Source: an uncultured Desulfovibrio sp.
GTDB lineage: Bacteria; Desulfobacterota; Desulfovibrionia; Desulfovibrionales; Desulfovibrionaceae
DNA: 64,000 nt
Reading direction: 5' to 3'
NCBI RefSeq assembly: GCF_902477725.1
Contig: NZ_CABSIF010000002.1
Coordinates: 186,001-250,000 of the forward strand
Shown here: positions 25,849 to 34,438 of the stretch, one piece after another
How the letters are laid out: each line of letters opens with the position of its first letter
Numbering within the stretch: the stretch's first letter is position 1
Program-made: the position numbers and the translations under genes
The notes under the pieces: generated by a model
Told to the model about the DNA's origin: nothing
Databases searched by the model: none
What the model saw: the letters and a program-made list of their open reading frames with translations, nothing else

Positions 25849-26625
25849 TTAGTCGGTAAGGGTCACCGGCTTCTGGGCGCACTGCGGGGCTTCTTCAATA
25901 GAGAAGTGCTCGCACCAGAAAATGAGGCGCTGGCAGTTGGGGCAGCTCAGAATCTGCTGACCGCGCTGCAATTCAATGAAAGACTGCGGCGGTACGGCAA
26001 TGTGGCAACCGGAGCAGATGCCTTCTTTCACGGCAACGATGACGGGATGCTCAAGACGCCTGCGGATGAATTCATAGCGCATGAACACGGGCTGGGGAAT
26101 ATTCTTACTGGCTGAAGTGCGCTTTCCGTTCAGGCCTTCAAGGGCGGCGTTGCCCTTTTGCAGCTTTTCTTCAAGGCCATCGCGCTTTACTTCAAGCTCG
26201 GCCTTGATGGCGGTGTAGGTCAGGTCGATTTCGGCCAGCGCGTCGTTCTGGTATTGCAGTTCCTCAAGAAGGGTCATTTTTTCTTCTTCACGGGAACGGT
26301 TGACCTTTTCCATGCTGTCCATTTCGCGCATCATGGCGTGGTATTCACGCTGATTGCCAACTGCCATGAGCTTGTTCTTGCTCTTTTTGATGCGCGCGGA
26401 GTCGTCATCAATCTCGAGCGAGAGGCGCTTTTGCTGATCCTGAAGGTGCGAAAGCTTGTCCAGAATGTAGTTGCGCTGGGTTTCGATGGCGGCAAAACGC
26501 TGCTCAAGGGAAACAAGCTCGCTCGGGGCGCTGCTCAGGTCCTGCTTGACGGCGTGGATGGCGTCATCGACCTTCTGCAACTCAACAAGCTGCTTGATCT
26601 GGTCAAAATATACGGCATTGCTCAT
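25849..26625 (-). CDS. Coiled-coil protein with C4 zinc ribbon (CT398-like)
   Basis: 258 residues. A long antiparallel coiled coil (~5-190) precedes a C-terminal zinc ribbon with ICSGCHIAVPP and LSCPNCQRLIFW, supplying four Cys ligands. This is the widespread zinc-ribbon (PF02591) family exemplified by CT398 and HP0958; the latter interacts with RpoN and flagellar mRNA in Helicobacter. The start MSNAVYFDQIKQLVELQ follows AGGAGG, so it is well supported. The downstream neighbour on the minus strand is rnpB and the upstream one is the Nif3-family gene, 19 bases away, so the two are probably co-transcribed. Role here unknown; an RpoN/flagellar link would be inference. Confidence 0.88.
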   Translation of the reverse strand: MSNAVYFDQIKQLVELQKVDDAIHAVKQDLSSAPSELVSLEQRFAAIETQRNYILDKLSHLQDQQKRLSLEIDDDSARIKKSKNKLMAVGNQREYHAMMREMDSMEKVNRSREEEKMTLLEELQYQNDALAEIDLTYTAIKAELEVKRDGLEEKLQKGNAALEGLNGKRTSASKNIPQPVFMRYEFIRRRLEHPVIVAVKEGICSGCHIAVPPQSFIELQRGQQILSCPNCQRLIFWCEHFSIEEAPQCAQKPVTLTD

Positions 26626-26644
26626 GAGAGTCCTCCTGATAAAA

Positions 26645-27436
26645 TCATGACAGGGCAACAGGGCGGAAGGGCGAGGCGGAAGGAACAAAAAACACTTCCG
26701 TCTCTGGCAGGCGCTGTTGCAGCAACCGGCTCATGCGCAGCATCATTTCTTCCTCAAGGCTGTGGTGCCCCACATCCAGAAGGCAGATTTCCGCGGCAAG
26801 CGCCGTGTGGTATTTGACATCACCGGTTATGAAAAGCTGCGCATCGGCAGCTTGCGCCGCGCCGAGCAGCGATGAACCCGAACCCGTGCAGTAGGCCACG
26901 CGGGTAATTGTTTGCGGCTCCGGCCCACTCACTGTGGCTGTGGCAAGGGGGGCGTTGCGGGCAATGATGCCTGCAATCTGCGCCACGGTCATGGGCATTG
27001 GCAGATCGCCCGCAAGGCCGAAGCCCAGCGGCAGATCCTCGCCCACAGCCGGGGCCACAGGCTCCAGTACCGCAAGATTGCGCAGCTCAAGCGCACGGGC
27101 CAGCCAGCCTGCCGGGCCGTAAGCGTTGACATCCAGCGAGGTATGGGCCGCGTACAGCGGCACATCAGCCTGAAAAAGCAGGCGCAGCACCTCGTGGTAG
27201 TCGTCAAGCCTGTTGGGCAGCATGGCCTTGAGCAGCAGCGGGTGATGGCTGAGCACAAATTGCGCACCCTTTTCCAGCGCTGTACGCACGGATGCGGGCG
27301 TTGGGTCGAGGCAGACGGCAAGCCTGGCAACATCCTGCCTGTGCGCCGCCACCTGTTGGCCCGAAACGTCCCATCCAGCGGCAGCGGCCAGAGGTGCAAT
27401 TTCTTCTATCGCCTCAATAATTTCAATAGGTTGCAT
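26645..27436 (-). CDS. Nif3-like dinuclear metal centre protein (YqfO/YbgI family)
   Basis: 263 residues. The family binds two metal ions in a toroidal oligomer; its physiological reaction is unclear, with GTP cyclohydrolase I type 2 annotations now doubted. Metal ligands are visible: FVLSHHPLLLKA (~62-66), AAHTSLDVNAYG, GDVKYHTALA and DVGHHSLEEEMM. The start MQPIEIIEAIEEIAP has GGTGGGTG upstream. The frame remains open far upstream into a terminator and promoter region, which is not coding. Co-transcribed with the zinc-ribbon gene. Confidence 0.9.
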   Translation of the reverse strand: MQPIEIIEAIEEIAPLAAAAGWDVSGQQVAAHRQDVARLAVCLDPTPASVRTALEKGAQFVLSHHPLLLKAMLPNRLDDYHEVLRLLFQADVPLYAAHTSLDVNAYGPAGWLARALELRNLAVLEPVAPAVGEDLPLGFGLAGDLPMPMTVAQIAGIIARNAPLATATVSGPEPQTITRVAYCTGSGSSLLGAAQAADAQLFITGDVKYHTALAAEICLLDVGHHSLEEEMMLRMSRLLQQRLPETEVFFVPSASPFRPVALS

Positions 27437-27452
27437 GGATATCACCCACCAT

Positions 27453-27491
27453 AAAAAAAGGCACTTTCTTGCTGGTGCAGAGAAAGCGCCT
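27453..27491 (-). terminator. Terminator-like hairpin in the leader of the Nif3-family gene
   Basis: Minus-strand stem AGGCGCTTTC / GAAAGTGCCT (one G-U pair) with a 13-base loop, followed by seven T. It sits only 16 bases ahead of the Nif3-family start, after a promoter, with no protein gene between. It therefore ends a short ~147-base transcript or acts as an attenuator. Confidence 0.75.
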
Positions 27492-27598
27492 CGTTGAATA
27501 CGGCGTAAAAAAATGTGCAACGTGTTGTGGCAATGTTGTTTCGCACCTTGTCTGACGCGTGCGCGCAGGAAAATCCAAAGGGGGTTCAGCTCTTCGGA

Positions 27599-27634
27599 AT
27601 CAAAGAATCTATCGAAGCCCGTGTGCTTTGTCAA
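27599..27634 (-). promoter_or_regulatory. Sigma-70-type promoter for a short transcript / Nif3 operon
   Basis: Minus strand TTGACA (27634-27629, perfect -35), 17-base spacer, TAGATT (27611-27606, 4 of 6). Transcription would begin near 27599. It would run to the terminator hairpin ending at 27453, giving about 147 nt, or read through into the Nif3-family gene. Confidence 0.6.
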
Positions 27635-27696
27635 TAAACATTGCGCGGGAGCTGCCTGCCGCAAGGCCGCGCCGTGTCGCAAAATATATACAGAAA

Positions 27697-27720
27697 GGGG
27701 AGGCTTGGTAAAGCCTCCCC
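27697..27720 (-). terminator. Terminator after purQ
   Basis: Perfect 10-bp stem GGGGAGGCTT / AAGCCTCCCC with a 4-base loop. On the minus strand it is followed by TTTCTG, about 80 bases past the purQ stop. Confidence 0.7.
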
Positions 27721-27801
27721 AAATAATCATGGCGACAAAGTGAGCCGGACTGTGCAGAGCATTATATAATGTTTGTCGGCATCAGGCTCAGCTGTATCTC
27801 T

Positions 27802-28611
27802 CTATTGACCGCGCAGGTAGCGCACGGCATTCACAAAAATGAGCGTCCCGGGGGCATCCAGCTCGCCGCGCGTCCAGCCGGGGTGGTTGGTCACGTGGTG
27901 GAATGCCTCGGGGTGGGGCATAAGGCCGAGCACCCGGCCCGTGGGATCTGTCAGGCCCGCAATGGCAAGAGTGGAGCCGTTGGGGTTGAGCGGATATTCC
28001 TGCGTAGGCTTGCCCGTTGCGGGGTCAGCATATTGCAGGGCGATGAGGTTTTCTTCCTCCAGGCGGCGCAGGCAATCCGCATCGCGGGCAACGAGCTTGC
28101 CTTCGCCGTGGCGCACGGGCATGGAGAGCAGGGGCAGGTTTTTGGTGAACACGCAGGGGCTTGCCGCATTGGGGAGCAGGTGCACCCAGCGGTCTTCAAA
28201 CCGGGCGGAATCGTTGTTGCCCAGCGAAACCTGGCGCTCAAAGCGCTGGCCGCCAAGGGCAGGCAGCACACCTAGTTTGACCAGCAACTGGAAACCGTTG
28301 CAGATGCCCAAAATCAGCTTGCCCTCATCCAAAAACTCGCGCAAGCTCTGCAACAGGGCCGCGCCCGCGTCGTCCTTGAGGTAACGCCAGCGCATGGCCG
28401 CAGCCTGGGCCGCGCCGAGATCGTCGCCATCCAGAAACCCGCCGGGGAAAATCAAAAAGTGATAGTCGGCAAGGCGAACCTTGGCCGCCACCAGATCGGA
28501 AAAATGCACCACATCGGCCTTGTCGGCACCGGCCAGACGGGCCGTGTGGGCTGTTTCCATGTGCGAATTTGTACCGTAGCCGGTGATGACCAGTGTGTTG
28601 ACCGTACCCAT
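27802..28611 (-). CDS. purQ: Phosphoribosylformylglycinamidine synthase, glutaminase subunit PurQ
   Basis: 269 residues, class I glutamine amidotransferase that supplies ammonia to PurL in purine synthesis. The nucleophile Cys lies in ILGICNGFQLLVKLG (~103) and the His/Glu pair in LGLMPHPEAFHH near the C-terminus, together with FPGGFLDGDDLGAA near the N-terminus. The start MGTVNTLVITGYG follows AAGGAGG; upstream codons are a 5' leader. Slightly longer than standalone PurQ (~230) and carrying a charged middle insertion, so a related PurQ-like amidotransferase cannot be fully excluded. No other pur gene is in the window. Confidence 0.88.
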   Translation of the reverse strand: MGTVNTLVITGYGTNSHMETAHTARLAGADKADVVHFSDLVAAKVRLADYHFLIFPGGFLDGDDLGAAQAAAMRWRYLKDDAGAALLQSLREFLDEGKLILGICNGFQLLVKLGVLPALGGQRFERQVSLGNNDSARFEDRWVHLLPNAASPCVFTKNLPLLSMPVRHGEGKLVARDADCLRRLEEENLIALQYADPATGKPTQEYPLNPNGSTLAIAGLTDPTGRVLGLMPHPEAFHHVTNHPGWTRGELDAPGTLIFVNAVRYLRGQ

Positions 28612-28779
28612 GCGGGGGAAGCCTCCTTGGCTTTGCAACGCGGATAATCCCGGCCATGCCTTGCGGTGTGCGCCGGGCGTGCTTTTGCCTTGGAAACCTT
28701 GGCTGACCCGCGCCGGGCACAACAGATGACCGGCGCACGGGCCGCTTGTGGTGGGCACGCACGCTGAAAAGGGAATAAC

Positions 28780-28808
28780 ACATTACTTAGCTTGTTTTAC
28801 TTAGTCAA
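28780..28808 (-). promoter_or_regulatory. Sigma-70-type promoter for purQ
   Basis: Minus strand TTGACT (28808-28803), 17-base spacer, TAATGT (28785-28780). The predicted leader to the purQ start is about 160 bases. I looked for a purine or ZTP riboswitch in that leader and did not recognise one. A direct repeat TTACTTAG (28783-28790 and 28797-28804) overlaps the promoter. Confidence 0.5.
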
Positions 28809-28885
28809 TGCTAGCCAAAAAATTCAATTTGGGTTAAGACTGTTTGGTTGAACTATTCAACATACCCAAGTACAGGTGGAAGTGC

Positions 28886-30529
28886 ATGAAAACTAAATAC
28901 ATTTTTGTGACGGGCGGCGTTCTGTCGTCGTTAGGCAAGGGCCTCGCGGCTGCGTCTTTGGGCGCGCTGCTGCAAACGCGCGGGCTTACGGTAACCATCC
29001 AGAAGCTTGATCCTTACATCAATGTTGACCCCGGCACCATGAACCCGTTCCAGCACGGCGAAGTATTTGTTACCGATGACGGCGCGGAAACGGATCTGGA
29101 TCTCGGGCACTACGAACGTTACCTCAACGTGCCCATGTCGCGGAAGAACAACACCACTTCCGGCGCCATTTACAACCACGTTATCGCCAAGGAACGTCAC
29201 GGCGATTACCTGGGCGCCACGGTGCAGGTGATCCCGCACATTACTGATGAAATCAAGAGCGTGGTGCTCTCCCTTTCAGAAGGCGAAGACGCGCCCGATG
29301 TCGCCATTATCGAAATCGGCGGCACCGTGGGCGACATCGAAGGTCTGCCCTTTCTTGAGGCCATCCGCCAGTTGCGTTCCGACCTTGGACGCGACAACTG
29401 CCTGAACATTCACCTTACCCTGGTCCCCTACCTGCGCAGCGCTGGCGAGCACAAAACCAAGCCCACCCAGCACAGCGTCAAGGAACTGCTCTCCATCGGC
29501 ATTCAGCCCGACATTATTCTGTGCCGCTGCGAGCAGAGCATCCCCGAAGAACTGCGCCGCAAGATCGCCCTGTTCTGCAATGTGGATCAGGACGCCGTGT
29601 TCTCTTCGGTGGACGTGAACAATATTTATGAAGTGCCGCTCAAGTTCTATGAGGAAGGCTTTGACCAGAAGGTGGCCATCATGCTGCGCCTGCCCGCGCG
29701 CAATGCCCACCTTGAGGCCTGGGAAAAACTCGTAAGCGACTGCGCCAACCCCAAGGGCAAGGTCACCATTGCCATTGTGGGCAAGTACGTTGACCTCAAG
29801 GAAGCTTACAAGAGTCTGCACGAAGCCCTCATTCACGGCGGCGTTGCCAACCGTGTTGAGGTGGAACTGCGCTACGTCAATTCCGAGAATGTGGACGAAA
29901 GCAACTGCGCGGAATCCTTCAAGGGCTGTCATGGCATTCTTGTGCCCGGCGGCTTTGGCTATCGCGGCGTGGAAGGCAAGATTGCCGCCATCCGCTATGC
30001 GCGTGAAAACAACATTCCCTTCTTCGGCATCTGCCTTGGCATGCAGTGCGCGGTTATCGAATTTGCCCGCCACGTGGCAAATCTTGATGACGCCAACTCG
30101 GAAGAATTCAACCCGCTTTCTGATCACAAGGTTATCTACCTTATGACCGAGTGGTTCGACTTCCGCACCAAGAACGTTGAAAAACGCGATGCGGGCAGCG
30201 ACAAGGGCGGCACCATGCGCCTTGGCTCCTACCCCTGCAAGGTGCAGCCCGATACCAAGGCCTTTGTGGCCTACAAGAAGGGCATGGTTGATGAACGCCA
30301 CCGCCACCGCTACGAATTCAACAATGCCTTCAAGGAAATGCTGGGCGAAAAGGGCATGGTTTTCAGCGGCACCGCCCCTGACGATTCGCTTGTGGAAATC
30401 ATTGAGCTGAAGAACCATCCCTGGTTCCTTGGCTGCCAGTTCCACCCCGAATTCAAGTCCCGGCCCATGAACGCGCATCCGCTGTTCCGCGAATTTATCG
30501 GAGCGGCGAAAAAGTTCGCCAAGGTGTAA
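28886..30529 (+). CDS. pyrG: CTP synthase
   Basis: 547 residues. Makes CTP from UTP with glutamine-derived ammonia. The N-terminal synthetase domain begins MKTKYIFVTGGVLSSLGKGL with the ATP loop, followed by DPYINVDPGTMNPFQHGEVF. The C-terminal glutaminase has the Cys in PFFGICLGMQCAVIEFAR (~383) and His/Glu in GCQFHPEFKSRP. AGGTGGA lies ahead of the start; 14 extra upstream codons are open but unlikely to be used. The leader holds GTTGAACTATTCAAC (28847-28861), a short inverted repeat inside a second pair TTGGGT/ACCCAA, which could form a hairpin. Followed by its own terminator. Confidence 0.97.
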   Translation: MKTKYIFVTGGVLSSLGKGLAAASLGALLQTRGLTVTIQKLDPYINVDPGTMNPFQHGEVFVTDDGAETDLDLGHYERYLNVPMSRKNNTTSGAIYNHVIAKERHGDYLGATVQVIPHITDEIKSVVLSLSEGEDAPDVAIIEIGGTVGDIEGLPFLEAIRQLRSDLGRDNCLNIHLTLVPYLRSAGEHKTKPTQHSVKELLSIGIQPDIILCRCEQSIPEELRRKIALFCNVDQDAVFSSVDVNNIYEVPLKFYEEGFDQKVAIMLRLPARNAHLEAWEKLVSDCANPKGKVTIAIVGKYVDLKEAYKSLHEALIHGGVANRVEVELRYVNSENVDESNCAESFKGCHGILVPGGFGYRGVEGKIAAIRYARENNIPFFGICLGMQCAVIEFARHVANLDDANSEEFNPLSDHKVIYLMTEWFDFRTKNVEKRDAGSDKGGTMRLGSYPCKVQPDTKAFVAYKKGMVDERHRHRYEFNNAFKEMLGEKGMVFSGTAPDDSLVEIIELKNHPWFLGCQFHPEFKSRPMNAHPLFREFIGAAKKFAKV

Positions 30530-30598
30530 TTTCGCAGCGTTAACGCAGCGAGGCTTGTTGGTTTTCACCAAGCTTGGGTATCGCAAAATCGCGCAAAA

Positions 30599-30626
30599 AG
30601 GGGAGGGCATTGCCTTCCCTTTTTTT
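30599..30626 (+). terminator. Terminator after pyrG
   Basis: Stem GGGAGGGC / GCCTTCCC (one G-U pair) with a tiny loop followed by at least seven T, about 70 bases past the pyrG stop. Confidence 0.85.
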
Positions 30627-30758
30627 GTGCGCAGATTATTTCAACGGCGCAAAAACTGCGCCAAATCAGGTTTTTTGCGCTGGCAGCCCTTGCCGCAGGC
30701 TGGGAATGCCGTGAACCTGATCTTGCAACTGTTAGCTATTGCATAATTTTTGCAGATG

Positions 30759-30774
30759 TGGCACAGTACTTGTA
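30759..30774 (+). promoter_or_regulatory. Sigma-54-type promoter ahead of rpoN
   Basis: TGGCAC (30759-30764), 5 bases, TTGTA (30770-30774): the -24 element is perfect and the -12 element differs from TTGCA at one base, with exact spacing. The predicted start is near 30786, about 37 bases before the rpoN ATG. This implies RpoN may activate its own gene. Not experimentally shown. Confidence 0.65.
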
Positions 30775-30822
30775 AACAGATAATTCTATAGTCCTATGGC
30801 TAGTTAAGGCAAAAGAGCACAC

Positions 30823-32247
30823 ATGGCACTGGAACTACGGCAGCAACTCAAGCTGTCACAGCAACTGGTAATGACCCCGCAATTGCAGCAGGCAATCAAG
30901 CTGTTGCAACTCTCACGCGTGGAACTTCTGGAAACTGTGCAGCAGGAACTGCTTGAAAACCCCTTTCTCGAAGAATCTTCACTTACTGACGATGCCTCCC
31001 AGGAGCAGCACGAGGAAAGCCGCGAAGCGCCCAAGGAGGAAGTATACGACAGGGAACTGGCCAAGGACGCCGACTGGGAAGATTACCTTGGTGAGTTTGC
31101 CAGCACCCCCCGCCTTTCGCAGTCGCGTGAATATGAACTTGCCGAAGAAATTTCGCCTCTTGAAGCCCGCTATGCAGCCAAGCCCACCCTTGAGGGACAT
31201 CTGTTCTGGCAGTTGCGCCTTTCTTCTCTGACAGAAGAGCAGAAGGCCATTGGCGAGGTCATTATCGGCAATCTTTCCTCAGCCGGGTATCTGCAAGCCA
31301 CCATTGAAGAAGTGGCCGAAATGGCCGAGGTTGCGCCCGAGGCCGTACTGCCCGTGCTTGAAAGGGTGCAGCTTTTTGACCCCATCGGCGTTGCCGCGCG
31401 CGACGCGCGCGAATGCCTGATGGTGCAGATCAAGAACCTTAATTACGCCCGCGATCCCATCCTTGTGGAGCTGGTGGAATCCCACCTTGAAGACCTCGAG
31501 GCCAAGCGCTACAAGCCCCTGCTGCGCAAGTTCAAGCTCGATATGGAAGAGCTCAAGGAGTATCTGGATATCATCCAGAGCCTTGACCCATTGCCCGGCG
31601 CAAGTTTTGGCGGCGGCGAGCCAACTTATGTAAGCCCCGATGTATTTGTGTACAAGATGGGCGACGAATTTGTGATTTTGCTCAACGATGACGGCCTGCC
31701 CCAGTTGCAGCTTTCGGCCATGAGCCAGATGAACATAGGCGGCTCGGAGAAGGAAAAGGACTACTGTTCCGAAAAGATCCGCTCCGCCTCATGGCTTATC
31801 AAGAGCCTGTATCAGCGCCAGCGCACGCTTTACAAGGTTATGGAAAGCATTGTGCGCCATCAGCAGCCGTTTTTTGAAGACGGCGTGACCAAGCTCGCGC
31901 CGCTCATTCTCAAAGACATTGCAGACGACATCAGCATGCACGAATCAACGGTGAGCCGCATTACCACCAACAAGTATGTGGCAACGCCCCACGGCATCTT
32001 TGAATTGAAGTTTTTCTTTAACAGCGGCCTTGAACTCGATGACGGAAGTCAGGTAGGCTCAGAAAGCGTCAAGGCTCTGATCAAGAAATTCATCTCTGAG
32101 GAAGATACCCGATCCCCCCTCAGCGATGAGCGTATCGGCGAAATGCTCAAGGAGCGTCTCAAGGTCAATATTGCGCGGCGCACGGTGGCAAAATACCGCA
32201 CGGCGCTTGATATTCCATCTTCATCAAGGCGCAAGGAGCATTTCTGA
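30823..32247 (+). CDS. rpoN: RNA polymerase sigma-54 factor RpoN
   Basis: 474 residues. Directs RNA polymerase to -24/-12 promoters and requires AAA+ enhancer-binding proteins. The N-terminal activator-interacting region is Gln/Leu-rich (MALELRQQLKLSQQLVMTPQ...LLQLSRVELLETVQQELLEN). A core-binding domain (~105-300), helix-turn-helix (~350-410) and the C-terminal RpoN box ARRTVAKYRTALDIPSS (~449-465) follow. A short acidic linker (~55-95) separates regions I and III. First gene of a rpoN-hpf-rapZ-PTS cluster conserved in proteobacteria, with a sigma-54-like promoter of its own. Confidence 0.97.
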   Translation: MALELRQQLKLSQQLVMTPQLQQAIKLLQLSRVELLETVQQELLENPFLEESSLTDDASQEQHEESREAPKEEVYDRELAKDADWEDYLGEFASTPRLSQSREYELAEEISPLEARYAAKPTLEGHLFWQLRLSSLTEEQKAIGEVIIGNLSSAGYLQATIEEVAEMAEVAPEAVLPVLERVQLFDPIGVAARDARECLMVQIKNLNYARDPILVELVESHLEDLEAKRYKPLLRKFKLDMEELKEYLDIIQSLDPLPGASFGGGEPTYVSPDVFVYKMGDEFVILLNDDGLPQLQLSAMSQMNIGGSEKEKDYCSEKIRSASWLIKSLYQRQRTLYKVMESIVRHQQPFFEDGVTKLAPLILKDIADDISMHESTVSRITTNKYVATPHGIFELKFFFNSGLELDDGSQVGSESVKALIKKFISEEDTRSPLSDERIGEMLKERLKVNIARRTVAKYRTALDIPSSSRRKEHF

Positions 32248-32283
32248 TTCCCCGTCGAGTGGCTCAATACTTAGGAGGAACTT

Positions 32284-32823
32284 ATGAACATCTCATTTGC
32301 TTTCAAGAATTTTGAAGCCTCCGAACATCTGAAGAAGTATGCCCGTCGCCGCATGGAAAAGCTGGGACGGTTTTTTGGCAAGGCCTCTGGCCTTGACGTT
32401 GCCGTTGTGCTGACAGTCGACAAGTTCCGTCATCGCTGCGAAGTGACCGTTACGGGCGAGGGCTTGCATATCAACGCCACAGAGCAGACTTCGGACATGT
32501 ACGCCGCCATTGACCTTGTGACAGACAAGGTTGAATCGCAGATCAAGCGCCAGGTGGCCCGCGTAAAGGCCCAGCGGCGGCACGCCCGCAATACGGATGT
32601 GGACGTGTTTACTTACAACCTCGATGCCGAAGCCGACGTGCAGCAGCCCGTTGACGGCACCGACCGCCTCGCCACCAAGCCCCTGCATCTGGATGAAGCG
32701 CTCATGCAGCTTGATTCCATCGGCAGCGAGTTTCTGGTGTTCTTTAATGCAGAAAACAACCGCATCAATGTGGTATACCGCACCAAGGTGAACGGCTATG
32801 CCCTCATTGACCCCGTGTTGTAA
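32284..32823 (+). CDS. hpf: Ribosome hibernation promoting factor, long form
   Basis: 179 residues. Long HPF dimerises 70S ribosomes into inactive 100S particles in slow growth. The N-terminal ribosome-binding domain (MNISFAFKNFEASEHLKKYA..., ~1-98) matches the S30AE fold, and a C-terminal dimerisation domain (~125-179, LDEALMQLDSIGSEFLVFFN) identifies the long form. A linker of about 25 residues joins them. An AGGAGG ribosome site precedes it, 36 bases after rpoN, so it is probably co-transcribed. Confidence 0.94.
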   Translation: MNISFAFKNFEASEHLKKYARRRMEKLGRFFGKASGLDVAVVLTVDKFRHRCEVTVTGEGLHINATEQTSDMYAAIDLVTDKVESQIKRQVARVKAQRRHARNTDVDVFTYNLDAEADVQQPVDGTDRLATKPLHLDEALMQLDSIGSEFLVFFNAENNRINVVYRTKVNGYALIDPVL

Positions 32824-33009
32824 ACGTTCATAATGGGGGGGCGGGCTGGCAACGGCTCGCCCCCGTTCAGGCGCACCCCCCCTGCCGGTTGCCGCGCAAT
32901 GGCCTTCACACGGGCTTGAGCGCGGCGCGGATTTGGCAACGTCCGTCAGAAGCCTGTGGCGCACAACCCCGGCTGCAAACGGCGATCTGACCCCGAAGAG
33001 GCGAATGTC

Positions 33010-33960
33010 ATGAAGGATTCCGCGCAGATACCCCCCACAGATCCCACCCTTGCCGCACAGCCTGATGCGGACGCGCCCGTTCCCGGCGTGGACGTGCAGG
33101 TGTGCATTGTCACGGGCCTTTCCGGCGCGGGCAAAAGCACGGCGCTCAAGGTTTTTGAAGACATGGGCCACTTTGTGGTCGATGGGCTGCCCGTGAGCCT
33201 TGTCATGGAAATGGTGGACATGATGTCGCGCCCTTCCATGAGCCACTTCAAGGGCATTGCCCTGGGCATGGATCTGCGCCAGAGCAATTTTGTGGAAGAC
33301 ATCAACGACTGCCTGAGCATGCTCGCGGGCAAAAACATCCGCCCCATGCTGCTTTTTCTTGAGGCCAACAATCAGGAACTCATTCGCCGCTATGCCTCGA
33401 CCCGCCGCCCGCATCCGCTGGAGCGCGAGGGCATGGGCCTTGAAGCGGCGCTGCTGGCAGAGCGCAGCAGTCTGCGCCCCCTGCGTGAAATGGCTGATCT
33501 GGTCATCGACACCTCGCGTTTTTCCATCCATGACCTGCGGCGCGCCATCCAGAAGCGCTGGAGCGGCAACAAGGGCAAGCTACGGGCCATCAGGGTCAAC
33601 GTGATTTCTTTCGGCTTCAAATACGGTGTGCCGCGCGAGGCTGATCTGGTTTTTGACCTGCGTTTTCTGGCAAACCCCTATTTTGTGGACGAGCTGCGGC
33701 CCATGAGCGGCAAGGACAAACCCGTTGCCGACTACGTGTTCAACTCGCCCCATGCCCGCGAATACCGCGACAAGCTGGTTGATCTGCTGTTTTTTATGCT
33801 GCCGCTCATGGAGGCCGAAGGCCGCTATCGCATAACCGTGGCCGTGGGCTGTACCGGCGGACGCCACCGCTCGGTGGCAATGGCAGAAGAAATTTTACAG
33901 GCGCTGCGGCAGGCTGATTATCCGGCTTTTCTGGAGCATCGGCACCTTGAACTTGGCTAA
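33010..33960 (+). CDS. rapZ: RNase adapter protein RapZ (YvcJ family)
   Basis: 316 residues. In E. coli RapZ links glucosamine-6-phosphate level to RNase E cleavage of GlmZ; in other bacteria it is a nucleotide-binding regulator. The Walker A motif is CIVTGLSGAGKSTALKVFED (~30-48) and the C-terminal motif GCTGGRHRSVAMAE (~280) is diagnostic. The start MKDSAQIPPTDPT was chosen over an earlier ATG because GAGG precedes it. The first ~30 residues are a non-conserved, Pro/Ala/Asp-rich extension. Between hpf and the PTS genes, as is typical. Confidence 0.93.
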   Translation: MKDSAQIPPTDPTLAAQPDADAPVPGVDVQVCIVTGLSGAGKSTALKVFEDMGHFVVDGLPVSLVMEMVDMMSRPSMSHFKGIALGMDLRQSNFVEDINDCLSMLAGKNIRPMLLFLEANNQELIRRYASTRRPHPLEREGMGLEAALLAERSSLRPLREMADLVIDTSRFSIHDLRRAIQKRWSGNKGKLRAIRVNVISFGFKYGVPREADLVFDLRFLANPYFVDELRPMSGKDKPVADYVFNSPHAREYRDKLVDLLFFMLPLMEAEGRYRITVAVGCTGGRHRSVAMAEEILQALRQADYPAFLEHRHLELG

Positions 33961-33993
33961 AAAAGCTGGCACGTTCTGTTGCGTGAGGTTGTC

Positions 33994-34437
33994 ATGACGG
34001 ACGAAAACAAGAAGACTCAGGTTGGAATCATTCTGGTTTCGCATGCCGACTATGGTTCGGCCATGCTGCGCACCGCCGAATTCATACTCGGGCAGCAGAG
34101 CGATTGCAGCTCCATCAGTGTTGACGTGGCGCACGAGGTTTCCGAAACCGTTCGCCGTCTTACGGACGCAACCCAGCGGCTCGACAAGGGCGCGGGCGTC
34201 ATTATTCTTACGGATATGTTTGGCGGCACGCCCACCAATCTTGCGCTTTCGCTGCTGGCAACCCACAAGGTCGAGGTGGTTACCGGCGTGAACCTGCCCA
34301 TGCTGCTCAAGGTCTTTACCTCGCGCGACAAGGAGCTTGAAGAAGTTGCCCGCATCGCTGGCGAGGCAGGGGCAAAAGGTATTGTGGTTGCGGGCAGCAT
34401 GCTGCGCAACAAAGCCCGTGACAAAGCCGATAGCTAG
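33994..34437 (+). CDS. PTS system mannose-family EIIA component
   Basis: 147 residues. Accepts phosphate from HPr on the His in VGIILVSHADYGSAMLRTAE (~His15) and passes it to EIIB. The MFGGTPTNLALSLL segment (~75) is the second family signature. In rpoN-rapZ clusters such components often serve regulation rather than sugar uptake. EIIB starts 1 base after the stop. The C-terminus is Lys/Arg/Asp-rich. Confidence 0.9.
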   Translation: MTDENKKTQVGIILVSHADYGSAMLRTAEFILGQQSDCSSISVDVAHEVSETVRRLTDATQRLDKGAGVIILTDMFGGTPTNLALSLLATHKVEVVTGVNLPMLLKVFTSRDKELEEVARIAGEAGAKGIVVAGSMLRNKARDKADS

Positions 34438-34438
34438 T

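Noticed and set aside
28612..28773. Possible purine or ZTP riboswitch in the purQ leader
   Set aside because: I could not find the conserved core elements of either class; only GC-rich pairing.
29276..30610. 444-codon minus-strand frame opposite pyrG
   Set aside because: Complement of the highly conserved pyrG sequence; no independent support.
32293..33531. 412-codon minus-strand frame over hpf and rapZ
   Set aside because: Spans two well-supported genes and their gap; no domain recognisable.
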